From Candolleomyces eurysporus (Eukaryota; Basidiomycota; Agaricomycetes; Agaricales; Psathyrellaceae), in contig JANBPK010000717.1 in the NCBI GenBank assembly GCA_027579435.1, positions 163,937-227,936 on the forward strand: a stretch of 64,000 bases of DNA. Reading direction: 5' to 3'. Made by a program: the position numbers and the translations under genes. The notes under the pieces are model-generated. The model ran no database searches. It was not told the origin of the DNA and saw nothing but the letters and a program-made list of their open reading frames with translations. Shown here in pieces: positions 45,531 through 57,331 of this stretch. Each line of letters starts with the position of its first letter. The stretch's first letter is position 1.

Positions 45531-47378
45531 GGCAGATAGAGTCTCTTCTTCCAAGAATCGATATCATCCTTTTCAACGAAAGACTCCCGGTTCCCGACAT
45601 AGTGATATCAACTTTCTATGTCTTCTAAGAGTCCGTCGTCTGTTCTCCTGACCACTGGGAAGGAGTCTCATGACAAGGCTCCATCGCAAAAGAAGAGAAG
45701 AGAGTCAAGGCGCGAGCAGAAGTAATGGGCGATTATGGCATGAAGTAGACCTAATTGGCGCTGTGGAAGCCTTGGTCGCCGGCTGATTGAACTTTGTTAG
45801 TCTTCTATCACCATCATGGAGGTCGTCTCGTCAATCTGAACGTCATCGTCGTTGTCTCTCCCTAGGAAGGCTCCTCTGAAAGGTCTGGATGTTTTTGAAA
45901 CCCTGGGAGCTTGAGCATCCTCGCCTAGCGCGTCGGGTTAAAATGACGAGAGGAGCTAAATGTCACCGTGTTCCAGCATCGGCCTCATGTTTGTTGCTGG
46001 GTTCTAGGACATACTCTGGGAGGTTCCTGGACGTCGGGGGCCGCCATCTACGCGTTACAGAGCCGCCCACACCGGACGACACGCTGGAATCTCGCTTACA
46101 GCTCGGCGGCGAGTGGACATGCTTCGCGAACCCCACCTCTGTCGCCTTCCTTGACCATAAGTACATCAGTGACTTCATGAACGAACATGATGACGATTTC
46201 TGATGCACTCAGCTCTGGATGCACTCACGAGCATTAGCTGTACTTCCAAGGCTCGTCCGAGGCTTCAAGTTTTCCGAGCAGCCAATTCCTCCCGACACTG
46301 TATGAAAATTTAATTTTCGTCAACAAACCAACAGCAAACCTTAACATCTCCTTCAAGTATTTCTCCCAACACAGATGTAATCATAGCACCCCAATATCCA
46401 GTCTTTCGTTCCCACAAAACCTTCTTAGCCCGTCCTCGCCATGGCCCGGCGCGCAGGCCTTCTCCAAACGGACCAAACCCACGCGCTCGTCGCTGCGGCA
46501 TATCCTCGGCCACTGACCAAGAGCTCTCAGGGATGCCCGCGAAGAGTTTTTCCCTCCTCGTCGTCTCGACAAAGGCACACCCTGGACCGGAATTATTGTC
46601 CTTTTCGCGATTTTCCTCAACGACGCTTAATCATGACTCAATCCAATCGTTCACTAACTGACGCCACGATCTGCACGTCCCTCTCACGTCTGTCTCCACC
46701 GTTCTGATGGTAGACGGTCACAATCTTTCAAAAATAAGTCCTTACAAACGACAGGATACATCCTGATCTTGACACATCAAAAGCGAAGCACCCCATTGTG
46801 GATATCTGCTTAAGTACTTGTGAAAGAAGGACATCGTATGCTCCAGACTTCGCGTAGCATGCTACAGTTTTGACAGTCCCCAGTAGTACACATGCATTCC
46901 GCGCCCCATTCTATACGTAACAAACCATATGGTACTCAGAGATGTGCCCTGCGCCCCTTGACAGCCCGCGAATCGTGGGGTGGGTGGGGCCTTGCTACTC
47001 GAAGATGGATAGGATGGATGATTGTCACAAATGTTAATATGTAGCAAACGAAAAAAACGGAATCTAATGGATACAGGAAATACTCGTACATTACAAAGGG
47101 AGTGTGTTTGGAGGGTACTTACAAAATAAATCGATAATGATATATAATAATACAAATAGGTTCCACGAAAGGTATCCACCCATCCAACAAATGCAGGGAC
47201 GCGCCCAAGAAGTTCGAAAAGTTTTCAGCGATTACAACAGAGATATCCATCTAAACGTTTTAGATCGCGTGCGCGACTCTGCGGAGAGGGAAAGAAGAAG
47301 CGCAGTATCAGCATCAGCGGAATTCCTTCACATCCGGCGAGAAAAATGGAAGACTCTTGAATCAAAACCTCTAAGTAC
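45531..47378. other. Upstream flank of beta-galactosidase 2 and spacer to the 7-TM genes
   Basis: The first 1.15 kb repeats the flank of beta-galactosidase 1. From about 46700 on, the sequence is unique in the window. An 88-codon plus-strand frame from 46441 has no motif, and its copy at 40550 is broken, so it is not called. Confidence 0.4.
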
Positions 47379-49127
47379 TTACTTGTCTTGGCGACCATAG
47401 TAGCTGTTATAATGGAGTTCTTGTGGATGATCCTGCGGCTGGTGCTCGTCTTGGGTCTTCATCAGCGCTGGTGGATATACAACGTCCCACTGGTTCAAAT
47501 CTGTGGGCGCCATCGAAGGAAGGCGCGTCCCAAGATGGAACATATTAGTATTGTTTGTTGTGACGCCTCCTTGAGCATCGGTTCCTCGTCCACGGATCGT
47601 TCTCCGTGTGTTGAGCCTAAAAAGNTTTCACGTTGTCGGTAATAGTGAGGCAAAGATGTAGAAGAACCACATACGTTGCCATGAAGGAGATCGCGTACAC
47701 TGGAATTTATGCGCCCGTTAGCGCTATGAGAAACAGGACGGACAGTTGTTTCCAACGACTTACGTTTGCTGAGAATAAAGTAGGTTGCTACAAAGTAGAG
47801 GTTGATGCCTTGGACGCCGTTGTACTATAAGCGGGGCCTTTAGGAATTGTCACCCTGAAAATCAAGAAGGAAAGACCAACCAAAACCAAGGTGGCAATAC
47901 TCAAGGTGCTACGTAGATAGTGTCACTTAGTTTCTAAGAGCAATAGAAGATCGACTCACCTCGTGAGGACACCGGTGTTAATGGCGTACGCACACAAGTT
48001 GTTCACCAAGCTATCGGATGATGCCAATCCCGTCCTAAGCTTGTTCAGGAAGTAGCAAAGAGCGGTAGCGGTAAGAACATCGGTGGCGACACCAGTTCCT
48101 AAAGAGATTGTGCCCAGAGTCTAAGAGGATGTCAGCCGAAAAGGGATACAAGAAGCAGAGGGCAGACGAACTCTCAGTTCGTGCACAGCAAACACGTCTG
48201 GTAGTTTGAACGCTTCGATGGTAAAGGCTGGCGAAAGACCCGGTGAGTAAAATAACAAACGGTCGGGGATGAATTGCATTACCAATGGCAAGACCTGTAA
48301 GAGAGATTGGAGATGTCAGAAGCGTTCTGAACGAGCAATCGCATAGCACACATACCCAGCTGCCCGACTGTCAACAAAAGCTACATCACGCTAGAATTGA
48401 GAATGGACCCCCACTCGATAATGCGAATTGGACGTACGATCAACCCGCTGATCCAAAAATTTCTAGAGCTGACTAGAAGTATTGTCAGTATCTTTCGCTA
48501 GACCAAATAAATGAGGGGACTTACACCTCCAGACGCGGAAGGCAAAGTAAGACTTCACGATGAAACCAACAATTGCCCCTGCGGTCAATTGCAACTGGCA
48601 CAATGTTCATCTAGGGTGTCATCCAGAAGCGAGAAAACACATACAATGAGGGACCTAAAATATTCAACGCGACTCATCAGCCTCCACCTCAATGACCGAG
48701 AACTTGCTGAGAACTCACCATGTTGTCTTGGCTTGGAAGAGGACATTGATGTCCGCATAATGTAAAATGCAGTAATGGTACAGTATGTGCGTGATGAAAG
48801 CCTGATCCGACGTCGAGAGGACGCTGGAGAAAAATGGAGGTCAAAAACACGCCTCCTATACAGGTAGGTGCACGATGCCACGTACAGTATGGCCACGACC
48901 TAGGTTCCCCGGGTCTAAGTCAACCGGAGCTCCTGTAAATAAACAAGGGCCAGACTTACCACCCATTTGAACCAGTTCTTATCGCCAGGATAATTGCGGA
49001 AGTACATGAAAATCTGGGTCACGACAATCCCGTAGACGACACAGGCGACGGTGTGCCCGAGGAAGATCGCTCCCAAGGTCGCGTCTATGGTGGGCTGGAT
49101 GAGGGCTCTAGTCGCTGCGGTCGACAT
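47379..49127 (-). CDS. DUF6534-type 7-TM membrane protein A
   Basis: An eight- or nine-exon minus-strand gene. Exon 1 encodes MSTAATRALIQPTIDATLGA, IFLGHTVACVVYGIVVTQIF and YFRNYPGDKNWFKWV. Further exons read VLSTSDQAFITHILYHYCIL, QLTAGAIVGFIVKSYFAFRVW, FWISGLIV, TIEAFKLPD, GTGVATDVLTATALCYFLNK then LRTGLASSDSLVNNLCAYAI, and YNGVQGINLYFVATYFILSK. The last exon reads VYAISFMATYVV, then LNTRRTIRGRGT once the N at 47626 is skipped. This is the plan of the fungal DUF6534 membrane family: seven TM helices, a conserved SDSLVN-type exon and a cytosolic tail after LNTRR. Function is unknown. It is a tandem pair with B. Confidence 0.8.
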
Positions 49128-49789
49128 CGTTCTCGACGGGGCGGGATAAATGAAGGGAAGGGAGCCTCAACCGCGTGGACGGCAGGCGAAAGGATGGTAC
49201 AGGTTAGAAAAAGTCAAGAAACACCTGGGCCGATCCACGCTGCTTCTGGGGTAAGTTTAAGGGTATAAAATTCCAAGGTACGAAGCCCCGGGATCTATAG
49301 TCATCTGGACGAATATAGAGGTATCGTCTATGGGAGCACGCGGTATAGATCATGGTCGGAAGGCAACCATTGGTCGGTTGCGGGCAATCAACGGGCAACT
49401 GGGAATATGGTGCATCACGGCATCATCACGGGGTCAATCTCCGCCGTTCTCAATCAACTCCGCCCAGCCGGCTGGGCAGATTTCCGTCGAGACCGACCGC
49501 AACTCCCCTGTTTTGGTCAAAACAGTCTTTGTCGAAGAACCAAGTACCATGGCGATGTCAAAGCATCATCCCCTCCCCTCATCCGCTGTGGCTGAGTGAC
49601 CGAGCTGTCTTCTCGGGCGAGACGTTCTCCTTGGGAAGCCGGTCCAGTCTCCGTGCCGATTGCGTACAAGGGCTGTCATTGTCCGCAGTCATATAGAAGA
49701 ACGGAGTGGATGAGAGCCTAGAAAAAAAAAAATCCCCATGAATTACCGAATCCTGTATTGTACAGTATAGTCTATTAAAATTTCCTTGC
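49128..49789. other. Intergenic region between the two 7-TM genes
   Basis: This holds the promoter of gene A and the 3' flank of gene B. Open frames on the plus strand at 49330-49700 have no motif. No RNA gene is seen. Confidence 0.4.
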
Positions 49790-51837
49790 TCATACGAAGC
49801 CTGAGCGTGCTGCCGATTTTGTCGGCGTCGATTCAGTGGTCTTTTCCATTCCCAATGTAAGCACTCGCATTCGAGGAGTCAGGAGAGCCGGATTTCTGAA
49901 CGTACCGATGCAGAGTCGACACCGCCCCGCGACTCGATATCAGTGATGATGGTGACCTCTTGACGCACTCCAATCTCAACTCCTCCCTAAAGGCACATCA
50001 GACATTGTTCACTCGTCAATTTGCAAGGATCTTCAGCAGCGTACCTTGCTTGTTGTATGTCCAAGATAAGGTCCAGCGTTCGACCTATGTCCGCCAGTGC
50101 TAGGGTTCGTGATCATGAAGATTGCATTCCGCGGTCCATTTTCCGAAGTATTGCCCGAGCTTCCTTGTTGGTCTGTGCCCTTGCCCCTCACAACGCGACG
50201 TGTGTTCAGCGTGCATATGAACGAGATTCCGTACACTGTCCGCGTGTGCGTAATTAGCACAATAAGAGCTGCGATAACGAAACCACTCACCGTTGGCAAG
50301 GACAAAGTAAGAGCCCATGAAGTACATGGCATTTGGGTATACATTGTACTTTGCAGATCCGGTCAGCGTGGCAGTGACACGAAGCATAGAATAAAGCATA
50401 CCAAAATAAGGACAGTCGCGCTCAAGGCACTGTTGCTCTGCGTCAGATTCCATAAGCATAGTCTAGCGCTGAAGGCAACGCACCTGGTCAAAATACCAGT
50501 GTTGATCGCATAGATGCTGAGCATGTTGACCAAGGTATCAGACTTCCTGAACCCTGTTCTCAGCTTGCGCAAGAAGTAGCATAGTGCGAGAGCGATAGCG
50601 ATGTCTGTGATGACTCCGGATCCGAGGGAAAGGGTAGCGATGACCTGGAGACGTTTTGCGGATTCGACTTTTCGAAGTTGAAACCTGTTTGTAATAGAAT
50701 GTTAGTTGAGACAGGCGGGGATAGCATAATATTCCACTGACGCTCTAACGCAATACGCTGTTGCACATTATCAATAAGTCGTTTGAGAAAAACAGTCGAA
50801 ACTTGGTGCTCACCGATTGCGAGGCCTGTACGCATGGAATCGAATCGGTTTGAGGGGATTTCCAGTTGAAGCTACTAAATTTTGCTCACCGGCTTGAGCA
50901 AAAATCAAGAAACACTACGAAAGATGCTTCCGTCAATCGTCATCTCGCTTCTACGGGGAGGATCGAACACTTACAATAAATCCTGTGATCCAGACGTTCC
51001 TCTTGCTAACTGGCAAGCGAGCCCGCATTGATTTAGTTTGACGCAAAATGGGGCAGCGATCTCCACTTACACGTCCATACACGGAGGGCGAAGCAGCTAT
51101 TAGAATCGTGAAAACAGAGTCGCGATCGAAAACAATTCCATACGCACCACTTCACGATCGTCCCAACCAGGGCCTGCAAATAAGCGTGATCAACCGACTG
51201 AACGAGATTGCCGAATAAATCGTGCGTGTGCGTACCCCGAAAACAATTTGAACCTAGGAGAAGAGGTCAATTACAGGGGAAGAGAGGCGGAAGAATTAGA
51301 GATCAAACTCACGATAAGTGCCCTTCACCGACAAAAGATACTTCAGCTTTCATGAAAGCCTCCCAGTGATAAAGCAACGTACCAAAGAACTTCTCCGTTC
51401 AAGAAGAACAGTAGATCGCCATGATGCCTGGTCGGTCGTAATAGACGATCAGTTTGGAGCCGCTGAGAATCGAGGGACAGGGCGGCGTACGTTATTATAT
51501 AGAAATAGACTGAATAACCAACGAATGCCAAATCAACGCATTCAAACACCCTGCCGTCGGTCGATTTTTCAGCAAAGCAGAGCAGTCGGGGAGAGCGGGC
51601 TGACCCACCATAAAATTCCGACCTTGTGTCCCACGTTCAGTACCCACCCAAAAAAAGCACACAGGCGGGTAGGGGACTCACCAGGGACTTGTAAACCAAT
51701 TTGTCATGAAAATACCGCTGATAATAAGTGACCGTCTGTTGTGTCAACACCCCAAACACTGCACAAGCCGTGCAGAACCCAATCAAGAGCGCTCCATAGG
51801 TCGAATGATAGATGTCGTTGGAATTCGGCACGTCCAT
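49790..51837 (-). CDS. DUF6534-type 7-TM membrane protein B
   Basis: Paralogue of A with matching exon ends. It starts MDVPNSNDIYHSTYGALLIG and FCTACAVFGVLTQQTVTYYQ. Splicing then joins VGYSVYFYIITHHGD to LLFFLNGEVLW. Later exons give ALVGTIVK, CFALRVWT, KRNVWITGFIV, TGLAIG, LGSGVITDIAIALALCYFLR then KSDTLVNMLSIYAINTGILT, NVYPNAMYFMGSYFVLAN, and VYGISFICTLNTRRVVRGKG. Two small 3' exons, GGVEIGVRQEVTIITD and TTESTPTKSAARSGFV, give the end at 49790. If the first of these introns is not spliced, the protein stops at 50033 instead. The tail is probably cytosolic. Function is unknown. Confidence 0.75.
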
Positions 51838-53185
51838 CTCCTGCTGCTAACCGTCGAAGTCGAGGAGCGGCTCAGAAAGACGGCAGGGTAAGGAAAGGAA
51901 AGGAAGGACAATGGTCAAGAGGAAACAAAAGAAAAGGCGAAGGAAAAGAATGGAATGTGTGTCGTCTTTGCTGACCGGGTCCATTGACCGGTCCACAAGC
52001 ATATGCAACCAAGACTGCGCGTCACCTTTTCGGCGTTACGAAAATCTCTTTACCCATTACCCCTCAGATAAGATCTGGAAACGATCTCGTGGAGCTGCCT
52101 TGGTATCTTGAGGCCAATGTTGCTTTGTAAATTGTTAACAATCTTGGGCAAGCGGCTTCTATTAGGGAGGCTATTTGAATCCATTTCGGTGAAATTGCCC
52201 GCCGCGTCGTGCGAAGGATTTTTGTGAATCTTCCGCCGCTGGTGCGGGCCAAGCAGATCTGGACAGATGCGGCTCCGATGCATGCTTAGGAGTTTGTGGC
52301 ACCATCGAGGGAACCGGGAAAAAGTTTTCCTCTCTCCTAGGCCTTGTGGTCAAAGGAAGGGAAACCTTGTGTGTTTACTGTACGTCGTGGGGGTGGGTCA
52401 GTCCATATGTAACCGGGTGAAACTTGACAGATATTCTTACCTGACCTGAGGTAAACCTTACGAGAGTCCACAAGGCATATGATTATGCCATCTAAGAAGT
52501 GGGTGTTGTGGCTGAGCACTGCATATGTTTGGCTCAGGGCGCCCTGAGTCAACCCTTGGCCTGACGTGTCCAACCACGCGGGAACGTTCTGTCATTTTAG
52601 GCCGCGATCAGTCCTGATCAGTCCTTGCCACCGCTTGCCAAGGGGGGAACGACCAGGAGCGACCCGCATGGCAGCAACGGGAGACACGCTATCTCGTCGA
52701 TCTCCAGGCTGGAGTAGACTGGAGTCCAGGCGGGTACTCGTTCTATCGCACCTATTCATTTAACCACAATCGAAAAAAGGGGAATACTGATGCAAACTTG
52801 CAAACCCTCTTCCATTCCTTCACCGCTCAGCTGGTCCGGCGTGCGCGTATCCTTAGAACACATACGCCGACCCAACGCCGACCCATAGCGTTACCATGGT
52901 GACAGTGAAATTGAGAACAGGAGCGCAACGACCGTAGTTTGTAGTCGTCTCCCTGCGTACCTGTTTTTGAATTCTCGACCACCTAACATCGGTGCACAAT
53001 TCTCCGGCTTTCGTAAAAGAGGGAGATAAACAGGCACGCTTATATTCAAACGCCTGCATACGTCGTAGATCCCAAGGATATCCATTAGCAAATGGAAAGA
53101 AAAGGCAGCAGAGCAGAGCAAAAGTACAAAAATAACAAGATGCATCGACAACCCGAAACATGAGAAGGAGAAGCGAACAGAACGA
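51838..53185. other. Spacer between 7-TM gene B and FEN1, no gene supported
   Basis: This 1.35-kb stretch has only short open frames without motifs. Purine-rich sequence at 51890-51955 follows the start of gene B and may be promoter. I see no transposon ends, RNA gene or repeat that I can name. It marks the change from duplicated families to single-copy conserved genes. Confidence 0.45.
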
Positions 53186-54984
53186 TCACTTTCTTGCTTT
53201 CTTTCCTGAGCTACCTTCGGCCTTATCATCCCCCTATATATAAACGAAAAAAGCGGGTCAGTCGGTAAAACGGATTCGCCTGCACATGCGCAAATAGACG
53301 CCGACCTTTCGTTTCGTTCCCTTCCCCTTTCCGGCGTCTTTACCCTTGGCCTTGGCCGGAGCCGTTTTCTCCTTTGCCTTGACCGTGAAGAAGCCATCTA
53401 GTCGACCTTGCTGCTTCGTGTTCAAGAACTTTTGCAGCTTTTCAGCACCCTTCCGTACTCGTTCCTCACTGGGATGATACTTGTCAGAACAAGAATAATA
53501 TTACGAGAATGAAGAAGCGTACTTGAATCCTTTTTCTACCACGAGGAACTGTACGAGCCCATCGACATCGGGGTTTTTCCACTCGAGCTTTCAAGGCCAT
53601 CAAATGAGTCCAAGCCCAAGAAAGAAAACACAAGAGGGACCATACCTCGAGTTCATCAGCAGGGACCACGTCAGGCTTCTGGAAGAGTTCCTTCGCCTTC
53701 TCCCAAGGCCACTCGTCAGGCACCTGGACTCCGCCCTTGCCTTTTCCTTTTCCTTTCCCCTTGGCCTTCGGCTTTGCTGCAGCCGCNTTTTTTCTTCTTC
53801 TTGGGCGTCTCCTCTTTGGGCTTCTCTTCGCCATCTCCATCCTTGTCCTCGTCTTCGTCTACATCTGGCATCTCGATATCTGACGTGGGCGCGGGCTCTT
53901 CAAGCTCCTCTTCTTCTTCTGATTCTTCAGCGGCAGGTTTGCTGCTGGCTGACCTAGCATTCGTGTTGGTGGAGGAAACGTTTAACAGGCCCGGTGAGAC
54001 TCACTTGGCTCGTAAATGTTCAACGACAGCCTCGAGACTTCCATGCTCTCGAATTAGCTTCAGGGCAGATTTTGGACCAACACCCTTAATAGGCTCGAGA
54101 TAGTCGCATCCTAGAAGGATACAGAGATCGATGAACTAGATAGTTTGCCATCAGACGAATTTAGCGCGCGTTACATGACGGGGACAATGAGACAAATACC
54201 TGGCTCATGGACATGTCAAGCCCTTTCAACGCAGCTTCGAGGTTAATCTCACTAATTGGCTGCTTCTTGGCTTCCGAGAACGTCAAATGACGGAAGAGAA
54301 TCGGCGCGTTGAAGGTGAGGGTATCCATATCCTCCGAGCCAGCAGCGTAGACCTTGCCGCCTCGCGCGAGTTCAGCACATTGAGCCTCAGCTTCAGAGGG
54401 AGCCTACAATTTGTGAGGTAGCAGATGAGAATATCGTCATAAGGGGTGAAAGCCGGCCAACGCACCACGACACAAGGAATACCCATAAGTCTCAAGAGCT
54501 TCTGACATTCCTCGTTGTGTTCACGCGTCACCTTGACGGTTCGACGCGAAAACCTGTCCAGATCCTCTGCAGTTCCAATCTCCTTCGCCTCCTCTCCACC
54601 CTCCTTCGCTTCCTCACGTCTTTCGTACCGTTTTGACAACTGTCAAGGAGGTGAGATACGCGGTTATAAGCCCAAAGTTGTGGCCAGACATACCACACCC
54701 TTCTTCAACTCCGGTGGCTTGCCGTCGAACACATACGCAGGCTTAATCCCATTCTCTACAATACGAATAGTCCGGTAGAACAAACCCATAAGATGACTCG
54801 TCGTCTCTCCAGCATCGTTCGTCAACATTTCTCCGTCCCGTTGCCGAACAGCGATTAGGAACTGGTAAATGGACATGGAGGCGTCGATGGCGACCTTCCT
54901 GCCAAAAAGTGTCTTGATCTCGTGCTCCTTGATTGAACCTGGAGCATGTTCGTTGAGGAGTCCTGTGAGGCCCTTGATACCCAT
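53186..54984 (-). CDS. RAD27: Flap endonuclease 1 (FEN1/Rad27)
   Basis: It starts [20 protein letters not shown], where the N-terminal amine and Asp ([14 protein letters not shown]) build the active site. The catalytic Glu pair is in [14 protein letters not shown] and the Asp pair in [15 protein letters not shown]. The helix-hairpin-helix [12 protein letters not shown] follows. A long acidic then lysine-rich insert lies before [15 protein letters not shown]. Near the end, QQGRLDGFF is a PCNA-binding PIP box. A last exon (53186-53233) gives [15 protein letters not shown]. Without that splice the frame ends later in unrelated residues, so I prefer the spliced form. The N at 53787 is a spurious base beside a run of A. 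FEN1 removes 5' flaps in Okazaki-fragment maturation and long-patch base-excision repair. Confidence 0.92.
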
Positions 54985-55216
54985 GGTGGCGCGGTTGGTG
55001 AGGAAGGAGTAAAAGTTGAAGAGACCATTTGCCACGGTGAGCACGGTCAGCCAGTCTGTGACGTCACGCGTTCGTGACCATCATCGGACCACAAGTCTGG
55101 AACGACGCCTTCTCTCTCTTTACGATCTGAAGAAGCACATAGAGACGGAAAAAAAACTTCAACCAAAAAGTAATAGAGTGATTTCTGAACAGAAGCCTCA
55201 GGAGACAAAAAGGTTT
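54985..55216 (-). promoter_or_regulatory. Upstream region of FEN1
   Basis: The 232 bases between the FEN1 start and the tRNA gene must hold the FEN1 promoter. A TGACGTCACG motif at 55058-55067, a palindromic CRE/ATF-type element, stands out. Confidence 0.45.
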
Positions 55217-55318
55217 GGACGTTCAGGGGATTGAACCCTGGACCTTATACAAGTGAGTGCTTATTACGCAACTGCGCAACAGTGCAAAGCATACGCGCTA
55301 CCACTGCGCTAAACGCCC
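55217..55318 (-). tRNA. tRNA-Ala (anticodon TGC) with a 31-base intron
   Basis: The minus strand starts GGGCGTTTAGCGCAGTGGTA and ends AACGTCC, which pair as a seven-base acceptor stem with one G-U. The D arm is GCGC/GCGC. The anticodon stem TATGC/GTATA encloses TTTGCAT with anticodon TGC once a 31-base intron is removed after the base 3' of the anticodon. The T arm CAGGG/CCCTG has loop TTCAATC. A-box and B-box promoter sequences lie inside the gene. The intron position is the usual one for nuclear tRNAs. Confidence 0.85.
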
Positions 55319-55820
55319 ATGTCATTGGACCCAGCTTCGACATTGAAGATGCTGACTCACTTTCGCTTTCGAATAATTCGTTGCTCTTTCATGTTCTGAG
55401 TATCTACGCGACTCGTCCAGGTCTGGCTAACAATGATCGCTTGAGGATAAATGGTCGAAGCACACTGTGGTCAATTTTCAGCAAGAACCCCAAATTCGTC
55501 TGGGAGAGCGACACATCCTGGGGGCAAAGGAAAAAGAAGGAAAATTTGGGCGATAGATAATACACGTACATCTGGGCCTATTCGGTTGAAATGAGCGGTA
55601 GCAAGTAAGCTTGAACAGTAGTCGCTTGTACTTCGAGGATCGGATATCATCATATACGACAGATACTAAGGGACTACATGAAGAGCAGCACTTAGCGCAG
55701 AGAGCAGGGGTGATAAGATGAGCTCAAGGACAGACACGATACACAAAGGTTTCTGGGTTCTACTAGCCGCAGCTGTAGAAGCGAAACAATGCGGAAAAGA
55801 GGGAAAGGCGCGAATTGATG
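55319..55820. other. Spacer between tRNA-Ala and DcpS, nothing recognised
   Basis: No reading frame with motifs is seen. It should contain the 3' UTR of the DcpS gene. Confidence 0.4.
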
Positions 55821-57053
55821 TCAAACAGGAAGACCACCATGTGCTTGAATATTCTCCAGAAGTTTGCTCTGGGAGCCCAAGCTGTAGGTCAACGTCATGC
55901 GCTGAAAGACGCCATCGCCTTCGGACGAATCGATTTCGAGCTATTCATCGGGTCCATTAGTCGGGGATGTTGCTGGACATACTCGAAGTAACCCTTACCA
56001 AAGAAATGACATCGTCGAGGAGATGTGCCTGGCCAACGGTCATGCCCAGCATACCTCCTTCATAGTTCGCGTTGACCACATGAACATGGAAGTGGTCTGA
56101 AATTATAGTTGTTCAGACAACGAATTTAGCCTTACACGAGTGTATGAAGTGCTCTGACTTACAATAGCTGGGTTGATAATGAACGTACATCCGCAGAGAG
56201 CCTGGCCCAAGCCCCCATTTCTGAGAGACGACCTTCTCGGCTTGTGCGTGTATGGACTTCAATAGGGGGAGATGGCTTTTTTTCAAATCTCTGAGGCTTC
56301 TTATCGTCCTGTCTTGAACGAGAACTAAAAGATAGAGAGAAGAAATTGTCCTCAGATCCCATTTCATATCGGGCAAGATGAGGAGATCGGAATCAGAGTA
56401 GAGCAGTTTTGACTGTTCTGAGGTGCCTTGGAGAATGTTCTCTACCCTGTGGGTGATGTAAGAGCGTGACGAGTTGAAGGAGTTACGGGGTTGACCCACC
56501 ATTGCGTTCGGGAAGGAGGGAAAGCAGCGATATAGGGTTTCACTACGTCTCGATAAAGTTCTGGTGTCTCTCGAACCATGACGTACGTCTGCTTGGTATA
56601 CTACGCGACGAGATACTAGTATGAGCGCAGAATTTCCAATTAGCGTATAGAAGTAAACGTACCTTTCTGATATGGGTTTCCGTAGCAGGGCATACCACAT
56701 TGATCTTGACATCTGCTTCTCGTCTCTCGCCAAACCAACCAAAAAGCCAGGTATACTGGTATAATATGGATTAAGGATGTGGCACCTCTATATCAAGGTT
56801 GACTTCTACCCACAATATCAGTGCCTTGCTCCAGTTGCACTTTCTGAATCAGGCCATCTTCAGCGAAGAGTCGAGGGGCATCACTGGCATTCCAAGCAGT
56901 CCTCTCAAGTCGTATAATAGCTTGGACTTCCTGATCCTTTGATAACGTTCCAAGTAGTGCGATGGAATGAGTGAAGGGATCTTCATTGAGGACTCGTTCA
57001 AATCGAAATCGTCGCAAATCCGCAAGGTCCTTGGGGGCCGCTGAGTGGGACAT
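55821..57053 (-). CDS. Scavenger mRNA decapping enzyme DcpS (HIT family)
   Basis: Minus-strand exons give MSHSAAPKDLADLRRFRFER, NEDPFTHSIALLGTLSKDQE and then EADVKINVVCPATETHIRK. QTYVMVRETPELYRDVVKPY, ENILQGTSEQSKLLYSDSDL, LLILPDMKWDL and HLPLLKSIHAQAEKVV follow. The histidine triad HFHVHVVN comes next, then GMTVGQAHLLDDVISL. The last exon, LEIDSSEGDGVFQRMTLTYS to NIQAHGGLPV, has the usual C-terminal form of this family. DcpS hydrolyses the m7G cap left after 3'-5' mRNA decay. Length and motifs are normal. The start codon was chosen as the first Met before the N-terminal FRFERVL. It is divergent from the next gene with 278 bases between the start codons. Confidence 0.9.
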
Positions 57054-57331
57054 GACGACGACGATGATAGTACGGCGTCAAGAAGGACTTCAGCGCCCGA
57101 TCATGATGCTCATCAAGCTTTGACCTCAGCTCTCATGTTGACGGGCAGTAAATTTGACCTTTCCTGCTCGAGAGCCCAATGGGTCATAAATAATTTAGAA
57201 GAGCTCCAGCGATTCCAGCATTGGAGTCAATCGGGCCTGGCTCCATCCCAGACAGGCCTACTTGACGTCACCGTCCCAGATCCCATAAAGCGGGCTAACT
57301 CGGTCATAGTTTCCCCACTTTATTCTCCATA
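57054..57331. promoter_or_regulatory. Divergent promoter region of DcpS and the basic-N-terminus gene
   Basis: 278 bases separate two divergent start codons, so both promoters must lie here. TGACGTCACC at 57254-57263 is the same CRE/ATF-type palindrome found upstream of FEN1. Confidence 0.45.

Larger units (their letters stand above)
40841..46690. repeat. Tandem duplication unit B
   Basis: Unit B carries the oxidoreductase fragment, beta-galactosidase 2 and its upstream flank, in the order and orientation of unit A. Similarity fades near 46690 (GACGCCACGATC). Confidence 0.7.

Noticed and set aside
46441..46707. 88-codon plus-strand frame with many basic residues
   Set aside because: Its duplicate at 40550-40780 is broken and no shared frame or motif exists.
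49330..49700. Overlapping plus-strand frames between the two 7-TM genes
   Set aside because: Three frames are open at once with no motif. This is base composition, not a gene.
53523..53957. Plus-strand open frames opposite the FEN1 acidic/basic insert
   Set aside because: They are antisense to low-complexity codons of a well-supported gene.
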